From positions 58,768-122,151 of the forward strand of contig JBNGIQ010009421.1 of NCBI GenBank assembly GCA_049999765.1: a stretch of DNA of 63,384 nucleotides, given 5' to 3'. The position numbers and the translations under genes are program-made. Source of the DNA: Phaeoceros laevis. Lineage: Eukaryota; Anthocerotophyta; Anthocerotopsida; Notothyladales. The notes under the pieces are model-generated. The model was not told where the DNA came from, searched no databases, and saw only the letters and a list, made by a program, of their open reading frames with translations. This document shows, piece after piece, positions 54,475-63,384 of this stretch; positions within the stretch are counted from its first letter, which is position 1; every line of letters begins with the position of its first letter.

Positions 54475-57400
54475 CTAGCAGAACATCATTTGTGGTCTCT
54501 TCTTCCTCTTTCCTGTGGCAGGATCAACATCCAAGCTGTGGTCAGCTTTCCTTTTCTTCCTCCTCTTCTTGCTTGTATCTTTGGTCGGAGCTGCCTCTTT
54601 TGTAATTCCACCGTTTGTTTCAGATCCTGGTAATAGTGTCTCACTGTGACCCACATCCCTGCAGACTGGATCTGGATTGCGTCCTATCTCGTTGCTACTT
54701 TGTATACCTTTCCTTTGTTTCGCTGACTTTTTGTTTCCCAAGCCAGGCACAGAGAGATCTGTAGCCGGAAGTACCACATCCGCCTGGGCCCTGGAATCTC
54801 TACCTGCTCCCATTTGATCCACTTTCTCCTTGTCTTGATTTCTATCATTTTCGGAAACGCCCACCTTTGGTCGCACACCATCCTCTTCCTGCTCTTTGGG
54901 ATTTTCATCAGTAAAAAGCTCGGCAAATGCAGCACGTGTGCCATGCTTCGCTGTTTGCCTTGACTTCCAATGTTCAGGAACTTTGGCGAACCTGGTGACA
55001 TGCCATGAGTAACCGGGGTGAGGCTCGGAATTTCAAATCTCAAACTAGCCTAGCTGCAAGCTTTTACTCCAATCAATAACTTTCAAACAAAAAGACTCAC
55101 GTCGCAACATCACATCTGCGGAGCAGGTAAGGGCCATGCTTCGTTTTTGATAGCTGCGTTTGCAGAGGCACTAACTCGGATACAATGGCTTCCTTTAGTT
55201 TCAAGTCAGCTGCCGAGTAGCACTTCTCCACAGTAAAAGAGCACACAGGGTGCATAGCCAGATCTGCAAAATGACCCTTGAACCTGCAGCACCACAGCTT
55301 TGGATAAGCTCAAACTGACAAGCTCTCTGATACATGTCTGCCATTGAGTTGCTGCAAAGGCAAAGAGGAGACAAGATGCTACTTTGCAATACACCGTTGC
55401 TTGAGTTTCGGAGGTGCTGAAGATGCTAGGAAAGCCTCCACAACTCGGCATCCGCTTACATCCTTGACAGTGGCCACAGCATCTGAATCTGTCATGGCAA
55501 TCATACTCGTGGAGTATTGCTGACTGCAATCCTGTCAGTTGCACCAAGAAAAATGATGTTGCTGACATTGACCATATAACCCAGCGACTAAGCGCAACCA
55601 ATCCCTGAGCATAGCCGCCGTACCAAAGGAAAGCAGAAAATTCTCTGAAGCATCGCACTTCCAATCACAGACATCCGTCCAGGAGGACCACTATTCTCAG
55701 AATCTGAGAATAGATTGTCCAATCGTAGAATTCGGTTGACTAAACCAGTTGGCGCATTAGCCTTCAGGTTAACAGCATGTGCAATGCTCCGGCAAACCTA
55801 GCATAAGATAAATGGATCAAAGTCTGGAATCAACGAGTTGAACTTATCTAGAACCGTTGGAGCAGAAACAAAATCACAGTCAGGGCTCCCCCGCAGCCCC
55901 TGAAAGCTAGACTGCACTACATACTTGGACAGAGAGAGTACCTCACGCTGGCGAGTACGAAAACGGGCACATGCAGCAACAATGGAAGCAATCACTCCGG
56001 CTCGTCGCTCCTTAATGAGCTCCACAAAGTGTCCCTCGAGTTCGTCCAGAATCAAGTTCACCTGCACAGTGCACATGGCTCTATATAACAAGTTCACCAG
56101 GAACTGCGACAAGAGTTCCTTTGAAATACAAACAGGCATACCTGCCCCTCGTGTCGTGCAGCAGAAACCAGTGCTTGCACAACAAAGTTTGCTGACTCAT
56201 GTAGAGAAAGCTCTAGGAGATGATGCCGAAAAAACCTCTGGAACATCTCCAAAAACAAGATGTCTGGCATCACATGCAACATGACCTGTACAACAAAACA
56301 GGCAAGCTTTTTGAGCAGCAAACTTCAGGTCACCTATCTGCTTGCCAAAACATATCCATGATCCCGCAAAGGTTCTTGGAGAGGGATATCACCTCAAACA
56401 GATGGCTACTGTTGCGGTCTTTCATACTTTCCAGAATGTCTGTGACTGGTGCAGATTCCAAAACCCTCCCCTCGATTCGAACGTGCTCCTGATTGCACTC
56501 AAGGAGCACTGATATTGCTTGAGTAAGAGCAACATCATCTCCTTCCAGAGCCTTCAGCATAGCCTGTAGCAAACCATGTTTAACGCCACCAGAGGCATAA
56601 GTAAAAACCTTAATACCAGGTCTGGACAATGTCACAAAATGGTGCACAACCTATCAACAAGCTGACTTGGACCATGCTGACCTGTAAAGCAGGCCCTGCA
56701 GCAGAGTCCCCACGGAGCCTGGCCATACTCTCAGCCGATTGACTAAGAATACCATCCACCAAAGATTTTAGCAGCTTAGGAAATCGAGCCTTTCTTGGTG
56801 GGTGAACACCTCCGACTTTAGCTGACACACTGAGTCTATTGGCCAGGGCACTGGATAGTTTGCCATGCTTGCCGTTCTCAGGGGGAGTGCCACTACAAAC
56901 TGCCAGTAGGGTACGAAGCACATGCGAACCATATTTGCTGCACATCACATCTACTGCTTCTTTTCCCATTACCTGAAGAAAATGGCAGACTCCACAGTTG
57001 TTAGACACAAACCACCAGCAAAGTTACTGAGGGTCAGCAAGAAGAGACGCACCCACAGAACCCAGTGCTCACCTCACACACTGCTTCAAGTGCAGATCGC
57101 ACGCCAGTGAACCATTCTCCAGTAATACTGCCATCACGCAGACCCAGCATAACAGACTGCAAAACAGCTTCTGCCACATGCGAGCCAGCAAAGTCCATGG
57201 ACATGGCAGCAAAATTGGCACTGGAGCCCCGAAGGAAGAGCAACAAGTGGTTGACATCTGAAGTGACGAGCAGGGACTCCAGCACCCGGCTACAAGTGGC
57301 ATCACAGGCAAGCTGCAACTCCTTCCCACTAGCTTCCTCCAATGCATTAGCCGAGAGCGTGGCTCGTTCCTCGGGATCTGTCACTGTGCCTCCTTCACCA

Positions 57401-57844
57401 ATGAGGGCAGCCAACTGCACAAAATACTGCTTCGTGTCGGGATCCACAGGAACACTGGCGGAAAGTCAAATACAAATCAAGTCACCACCAAGGCAAGCCA
57501 TTAACCAGGTCTTCCAAACAAACTGCTCTCTGCAAGCTCGCTGCACAGACAAAAGCTCGTCTAGGGCCGTACCGCCGGTGGGTCGTGGTGGAGAAGCTAA
57601 ACTCCTGAGAGTCGCCGTGAGCAGCAAAGCTCGATTTCCTGTCCATACTGCCTCCATTACCGCCTCTCCCTTGCGGTCGTCCTTTCTCTCTTCCTCTATC
57701 ACTGCCTCTGCCTCTCTCAGCTCCATTCCCAGACCGTCCACCTCGCCCGGGGCCCCGTCCGAGCTTCCCCTTCCTGCCACCATCTTCACCAGCTGCACGG
57801 AGGGGCCTCCCAGCAGGCCGTGACTGCGGAACTTTGGCAGCCAT
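54475..57844 (-). CDS. Pumilio-repeat nucleolar protein, PUM23/NOP9 homologue
   Basis: Ten exons, minus strand: 57844-57573, 57454-57073, 56972-56682, 56563-56393, 56285-56142, 56061-55942, 55797-55624, 55531-55383, 55283-55101, 54991-54475; 800 residues with all phases consistent. A Gly/Arg-rich N-terminus (GRGPGRGGRSG) precedes VPVDPDTKQYFVQLAALIGE. Degenerate Pumilio repeats follow (AMSMDFAGSHVAEAVLQSV, VMCSKYGSHVLRTLLAV, HESANFVVQALVSAARHEGQ, KDVSGCRVVEAFLASSAP, HPVCSFTVEKCYSAADLKLK). The C-terminus has VPEHWKSRQTAKHGTRAAF and a basic nuclear tail (KKRRKKRKADHS). Order and length match Arabidopsis APUM23, which is needed for 18S rRNA processing and ribosome biogenesis in the nucleolus. 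Two introns use GTACGG donors. Confidence 0.92.
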
Positions 57845-58623
57845 TCCGAATCCAGGGCAAGGGTTTAAGTTGTGACACTGGACTCCTGAATTTAACCGTT
57901 TCATTATCTCCACTCACAGAAAACCGTTGCGTGTCCTAGGGATACCTTCATCCGGGGACGAAGAAAGACAGGGTGGCAGGATCTGAGCTACTTCCGCTAG
58001 TGGTGAGGAAGCCACTACGCACACTTGAAGGCAGTTCCGTAGCTGGGTCTCCCTCCACCCACCAAAGTCAAGAATTCAATGCCCGCTCTGGGAACAGCGC
58101 ACAGCGATCATTGTACTTTGAGCTCCCAGGACGGGATCATGGAGTTGGTTGCCATAACAAGAGAAACTGCAGTACATGATCGGCAACACATGCATGCATA
58201 TGCCTACAGGTTCGAAGTCAGGACATCGTCCTCATGTATGCATGCCCACTAGCAGAGAAGGGGGGGATCCATCTCTTCACAAGCGAACCTGCACTCCGAA
58301 TTCATTCTTGCAAGGTCTGCTCAAGTCTTTGCCACATGTGCAGCCTTTAAGGCATGTCAGTCCGGGACACGGACTCCTTGAGCTTGCACGGACCCTGCTG
58401 GCAAGCGCAACTGCCACACTTACAAAGCTCTGCTGGGCCTTCCAATCTTGAAAGGCCCACAAAATCGCACACCCCTCACACTCCAGTCCTGAGCAAGATC
58501 TACCAGTTGCAAGGCCATCTGACAGAGCCAGCTGCTCTCCTGCTCCAGCTCTATCAATTCTGAAATTTCCAACTGACTTGCTCCCATCCGGTTGCAGAAT
58601 TGGAGGACCTCGTCGGCTGAAGA
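57845..58623. other. Divergent promoter region
   Basis: About 780 bp between the starts of the PUM23 homologue (-) and the oxidoreductase (+). No coding region is recognised. Confidence 0.5.
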
Positions 58624-60072
58624 ATGCAGGCCAACCAGCGTCTGGATGTGATCATCCTGGGAGCCTCGGGCTTCACCGGCAAGTATGTGGTCCGGGAAAT
58701 GCTCAAGTTCCGGGACAACCCGAGAGGAGGCAGTCGAAGAATAGGATTGGCGGGACGGAGCAAGAAGAAGCTCATGGCCGCGCTCATGTGGGCAGGAGGG
58801 TACGGGCTTCTCCCGGACACACCCATTCTGGAAGCCGATGTCTGCTGCCCCGACTCCCTGGCCGCCCTGTGCAAGCAGACCAGGCTCCTCATCTCCTGCG
58901 TCGGCCCCTACAGCAAATACGGGCGGCCGGTGGTGGAAGCCTGCGTGGAGGCCGGCATCGACTACCTCGACATAGCCGGGGAGCCACAGTTCATGGAGAC
59001 CATGGAGGCCCAGTACCACCATCAGGCCGTCAAGAATGAGTCGCTGGTGGTGTCGGCGTGCGGCTATGACTCCATCCCTGCCGAAATGGGCGTCTTGTAC
59101 ACCACCAAGGAATTTGTGAGACGCGGCTGGACTCCAAACAGCGTCGACTCCTACCTGCTTGGCGCCAGAACCAGCCATGGCGGCGGTGCTATGGTGAACT
59201 ACGGCACCTACGAATCCGTCATTCTGTCGCTGTCGAATGCAGATGCCCTTGCCAACCTGCGGAGAACCATTCCTGGTCGCCTACGACCAAAGGTGACTGA
59301 TCAGTTCTTCCTTGCAAGCAGGCTCCACCAATTGATCGATCAATTCCTCAACTCCTGTGAACTCACAAACAATCTGAAAAAATGAGGAATTCGTTCATTG
59401 ATGTTGCAGATCCCAGGTGTCCCAGCCAGAAAACCGCGTCTTCTTCAATGGGAGGAGAACTCGAAAACGTGGGCCATGAAGCTGCCGGTTGCAGATGCGT
59501 CCGTTGTGCGCAGGACTCAATCCACTCTGGCCAGACAACACCCAGCGGCGCACTACGGGTGCTACCTGGCCTCCAAGAGCTACATCAACCTCGTGTGCCT
59601 CATCTTGATGGCCATGGTGTGGGCATTCCTGGCGAAGCTTCCATGGGGGAAGACATTTCTCCTCCACTACCCGGAGCTTTTCTCCTTTGGCATCTTCTCC
59701 AAAGCCGGGCCCTCGGAGGAGGTGATCGACAACACCTTCTTCTCCATGTGGTTCGTGGGCCGCGGCTACTCCAAATCGACAGAGCAGCAGCAGCAGCCTG
59801 ACAAGGTGATTGTGACACGCATCTCGGGCCCCGAGATGGGCTACATCACCACCTCCATCTGCTTGGTACAGGCCGCGCTGCTGGTGCTGGATGCCAGGGA
59901 CTCCCTGCCCAAAGGAGGGGTGTTCACACCTGGAGCCGTTTTCGCTACCACGGACCTGCAGGAAAGGCTGCACAGAAACGGCTTGCACTTTGAGATGGGG
60001 ACTCTCGAGCAGCAGGAGGCAGTCTCCCCGGACGATCTCAAGCTCCTCAACACTGTCAACAAGATGACTTGA
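58624..60072 (+). CDS. Saccharopine dehydrogenase-like oxidoreductase (SCCPDH family)
   Basis: Two exons, 58624-59292 and 59410-60072 (phase 0), encode 443 residues, the usual family length. The N-terminus MQANQRLDVIILGASGFTGK has the Rossmann dinucleotide-binding GASGFTG motif. It is followed by LAGRSKKKLMAAL, LLISCVGPYSKYGRPVVEAC, GIDYLDIAGEPQFME and CGYDSIPAEMG, all typical of SCCPDH-like proteins. One hydrophobic segment lies in the C-terminal half (YINLVCLILMAMVWAFLAKL). An ISGPEMGYITTSICLVQAAL segment and PKGGVFTPGAVFATTDLQER close the protein. Homologues associate with lipid droplets or membranes. True saccharopine dehydrogenase activity is not established for this family and the substrate is unknown. 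Confidence 0.93.
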
Positions 60073-61084
60073 ATGAAGCTTCGAATTCTAGTCTAGATAG
60101 CTTTCAACACATCTATAGATACATACATCTACAGATTCTACACATCTACCTATCTTGTTGGACTAATTATGGGGAGTAATGTGGACCCTTAGGGACACAC
60201 ATTTCGCTCGATTTCGTTGGCCCAAGATTTGGTTGTTTTGCGTTCCATGAACATTTTTTTGCATATTCATTCCATCCTGTTAAAGCCTGTCCTTCAAATC
60301 CACCATTCTAGCGCTTCGGACTCACAACACGAGTTTCACAACGAGTTTCACGGATTTCATTGGCCCCCGAATTAACCGACGGGCCGTCGCTAGCCCTCGA
60401 ACAACCCCCAGCGCCCACCTACAGCGCCTAAGGTGGGTTGTGGGTTCAAGAGCGGAGGAGAATATGGCCACGAGCAATTGCAAGAAGGCATCTTTGCCCT
60501 ACATAGTATAGTGTTACATGTGCTATTGGAGCTTACTTTACAAGATTCAACATTGTAGAAGATCCATTTTTGCCCAAAATGCAGGTCTTGGGAAGAAACT
60601 CGTCAGCACATCCTTGGCCGCTGTGTGGCCCCTAGGAACACTTTGGAATCAGGTTTTTCAAGGCTCTTACTACAATATCCGCCAACTACTTGGTGTTCCC
60701 AAATTCCCAAACTCAGTGAAAAAGTTCAAAAAATTTCTCTCTTACTTCAAGGCGATTGGCGATTACCTAACTTAGGTTTATTGGCATCCTATCTAGTTTT
60801 GCTATCTTGTTTGCTCTATTCCTCTTTCTTTGCGCTTCCCCAAGCGCAAAGTGACTATTCACTCATGTTTTGTTTTTGACTCACGTTCAGGCGTCATAGC
60901 CTCACCGTCCCTCACGGCTGCAGAGGGACGGCTGCATACGCCTAATGGTAAATAAATAAATAAATATGTTACATGTTTTACTATTCCTAGCCCTAGATGG
61001 CTCGTGAAGGGATTCGATCATTCGTTAAAAGAGCTTTGGATAAATTAGTGATTGACAGCGTACTTTCGTAAATAATTGTGGCTG
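60073..61084. other. Intergenic region between convergent genes, with LINE-like 3' tail
   Basis: Bases 60890-60967 contain an 8-bp inverted repeat (CCGTCCCT...AGGGACGG) followed by GCATACGCCTAATGG and a TAAA-repeat tail, a layout seen at LINE 3' ends. The upstream 85-codon frame (60518-60775) has no recognised reverse transcriptase motif. Confidence 0.4.
60890..60967 (+). mobile_element. Possible LINE 3'-end remnant
   Basis: A hairpin-forming segment (CCGTCCCTCACGGCTGCAGA then GGGACGG) is followed by TAATGGTAAATAAATAAATA. A short hairpin plus a tetranucleotide A-rich tail suggests the 3' end of a non-LTR retrotransposon. No target-site duplication was identified. Confidence 0.35.
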
Positions 61085-62736
61085 CTACTTGGCAGCTTGG
61101 ACTTTACTGGAGCCCATGATGTCATCGTACGAATATTGTGCAAGGTGTGGCGATGCGGAAATGTTGAACGAAACCCATGGATTCTCTACCTCCTGGTAGG
61201 CATAGCCCAGCAAGTCGGAGTCGAGCCCGTCAGCCACGGTCACCTTCACAATCTCGCCGTGTTCGTTGTAGAAGTAGAATGCAGCATCAAGCCAGTCCGG
61301 ATCGTCGTAGTTGCTCCGTCCCTCCAATCCCTGCGGGAGGCAAAGCAGCAAGACAAGTTTGCTCAGGATCTCTTACAAATCCAGAACAAAGATCATTCCA
61401 AACCTTGTCACAAGCATACCTGCCAGACGTTCCACAACCTGTCCACGTTGGCGTGGTGCGTGAAGAAGAGGGGATCCATGACAGCCAGGGCGGACGTTCC
61501 CATGTCCGCGTACTGCCGGTCCTTTTCCCCCACCCAGAAATGCAAAGCAGTGTGTGCCAGGCCCTCGAACGTGGTGTCCGCTTCCTTCCAGTTGAACAGG
61601 CTGGGTATGTCCGTCCCTGCTCGCACCGGGTAGGACAGGAAGGGTCCCCTCTCTCCGTTGGCTGTGCTGTCCACGATGCTGCTCCGGAGGTGCGCGTTGT
61701 TCAGTGCCCGAGCCTCCTCAGGTGCTGCCAGCCAGCACCACCTCAATCATCAATCAAAGGCAGCCCCAGCCCTGTTCTTCCACCACTGTGCATCTGGAGC
61801 AAAAACAACTCGACTACAGTAGATCAATGCATTGCAAAAATGCTCACCTTTCTTCACTGGCCGCTTGGCCAAAACATTGGACTTGATGAGGTCAACAATC
61901 ACAGGCTCCTTTCCAGGTGCGTGCTTGGGATCCCTGTTAGGGTGGTACAGCCCCGGATAGTTGTCGGGGTCTCGGTAGTACTCCGGCATCACATTGGCGG
62001 AGACAGAGGGGTCCTGGTTGTCCCAGTTCCAAAAGGGCAGCACAAAGCTGTCGTTTCCCACCAGCTTGGCAAGGATCCTCTCGTGGAAGAAGGTATACCT
62101 GCGCAAGGGAAAGAAAAACCATCCTCCCACCATCACTCTGTCATCAACCACAAGCTTGCTTGCCTGCTTGATTTCCTGCTTCCTGGGAGAAAAGGGGAAA
62201 AACAACAATGCCGCAAAACTAGGGCTGCGCTTGCGCATAATCACTCACCAGCGGTGCCAGGGGAAGATCATGTAGCTCATATGGATGACGTAGCTGAGCT
62301 TGTTGTCGCCCGCCTGGTTGGTCACCCCGTGGCTGCCATAGACGCAGTGGAAGTGGCTCTGCTGCGTGCGGGAGCGGGGGTCCGACTCCGGCAGCTCCTT
62401 GAAGAGCTGGTAAGCTCGATCCAGCTGCTTGATGAAATCCGGATCCTGCTGCGCCACCAGGTGGCCCGCCGGCCGCACCCGCGGCGTCTTAGGCAGCGGG
62501 TTCTCCTCCACATACTGCCGCCAGGTCTTGTAAGCCGGCTCCGGCTTGCGCATCAGAGCTTCCAGGGTGCAGCAATTCAGGAACCTGTTGCCGGAGGCAT
62601 CCGCCAGCACCGACGCCAGCCGCAGCAGCTTACATTGTGTGAAGTCCGCCGCCAGCGGCTCCGCCTGCGAGCTTCTGCTGCACCAGCAGCAGCTGAGCAC
62701 CACAATCACCAGCGCAGCTCGGGCCAGGGCAGCCAT
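61085..62736 (-). CDS. Polyphenol oxidase (tyrosinase family), secretory, lacking the KFDV domain
   Basis: Four exons, minus strand: 62736-62249, 62098-61848, 61724-61420 and 61330-61085; 429 residues. The start MAALARAALVIVVLSCC gives an ER signal peptide rather than the thylakoid transit peptide of seed plant enzymes; an in-frame Met at 62799 is less likely. CuA ligands are visible in SHFHCVYG, YVIHMSYMIFPWHRW and YTFFHERIL, then FVLPFWNWDNQD. CuB ligands are in GLAHTALHFWVG and DPLFFTHHANVDRLWNVW. The DWL domain follows (DWLDAAFYFYNEHGEIVKV, YQEVENPW). The protein ends about 25 residues later, without the C-terminal KFDV domain that shields the active site in plant latent enzymes. It oxidises mono- or diphenols to quinones. 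A vacuolar or apoplastic location is inferred. Confidence 0.92.
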
Positions 62737-63384
62737 AGCTCGCTCGCGATCGAGTCCTGAGATGGATCCCTTCCCTTCCCTCACAATCGGTGGAGCCACA
62801 TTGCGGCAGGGCAGACCTTAAAGGCTCCTCCCCCAGGCATCGGGATAATGCTACCTCCATCATTGAAAAGGTGCTCCCTGGCAGTCACTCCACACTGAAG
62901 ATGCAGTTCTCAAGTCTTAACCGATTGATGAGGGGAAAAACAAGACACACACTGTGTCACCGGACTGTGACGTACCGTACGTAACCTCTCAATGCCAACT
63001 GCACTCGATCATTTGTAAATACCGAAAATACAGGGCACGTTCGACTCGTGGGAAACGGTCGGCGATTGGCCAGACTCCAAATTAGGCTGGAAAGTAAGGT
63101 TTCGGAAGTGAGCACGACAGGTCATAGATGTGGCTTATGGCTTGTCTTTACGAATGAACAGCGTCGGTGGCATTTCGGTATAGGCTGTTTTTACCACCAG
63201 AATCTGTAAATTTTGTACTCGTACGTACTCAAAACCAATTTTGGAGGACACTGGCTGTTCATACTCCAGAGTCTCCATACCAAATTTGTAGGACGCACCA
63301 TGCGGTAAGCCCTCTGGTCACCACCGCCAATAGGAAGGCTTAGACTTCTGACGGGACCCAAGTGTGAATGCCCCCCCCCGTAAC
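62737..63384. other. Upstream region of the polyphenol oxidase gene
   Basis: Holds the promoter of the minus-strand polyphenol oxidase gene. A TTTAAGG-like box lies near 62817-62824 on the minus strand. The window ends in a C10 run. No other gene is seen. Confidence 0.4.

Noticed and set aside
1-63384. CRISPR array, operon or bacterial origin
   Set aside because: Spliceosomal introns, plant gene families and the lack of regularly spaced repeats show this is plant nuclear DNA.

Overview
The window is nuclear DNA of a land plant. The evidence is many short GT-AG introns of about 75-400 bp, long intron-poor pentatricopeptide-repeat (PPR) genes, a plant-type BTB/NPH3 gene, a plant GH10 xylanase with CBM22 modules, cytochrome c6A and organelle-targeted proteins. 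The three DYW-type PPR genes carry C-terminal variants (one KP-like ending in GRP, two with a WW-type PG box) that are known from hornworts, lycophytes and ferns. I therefore favour a non-seed plant of one of those groups; the species cannot be read from the sequence.

Layout. 1-1077: 3' part of a PPR-DYW gene, a candidate U-to-C RNA editing factor. 2864-8424: DNL-type zinc finger gene (-) and 2-oxoglutarate dehydrogenase subunit KGD4 gene (+), head to head across 300 bp, then a 17-exon kinesin-light-chain-like TPR gene (-). 8425-12158: unclear, possibly decayed minus-strand genes. 12159-16204: GH10 xylanase with four CBM22 units, followed by a perfect 54-bp palindrome. 16.5-19.2 kb: Copia gag fragment, an unrecognised ORF with a frame break, and a decayed tRNA-like sequence. 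19701-22993: a TPR-CHAT caspase-like gene with frame lesions. 23-29 kb: transposon-rich island bracketed by two copies of a PPR/PDF gene fragment and holding short SINE-like elements, tandem duplications and a 10-N assembly gap. 29412-36685: two large convergent PPR-DYW genes.

38848-41768: BTB/NPH3 gene. 42351-44317: GT106 O-fucosyltransferase. 45.2-45.5 kb: inverted PPR fragments. 46007-46431: TMEM230 homologue. 46540-48246: KDPG aldolase (-). 49992-52829: ABCG half-transporter. 53410-54267: cytochrome c6A. 54475-57844: PUM23/NOP9 (-). 58624-60072: saccharopine-dehydrogenase-like oxidoreductase. 61085-62736: secretory polyphenol oxidase (-).

Functionally this is a normal mixed plant gene neighbourhood rather than one pathway. 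Its themes are organelle RNA editing (three PPR-DYW proteins plus PPR debris), organelle metabolism (KGD4, DNL zinc finger, cytochrome c6A, KDPG aldolase) and cell-wall or secretory enzymes (xylanase, fucosyltransferase, polyphenol oxidase). Exon structures were worked out by hand from splice consensus, reading phase and remembered family sequences; no alignment was run.
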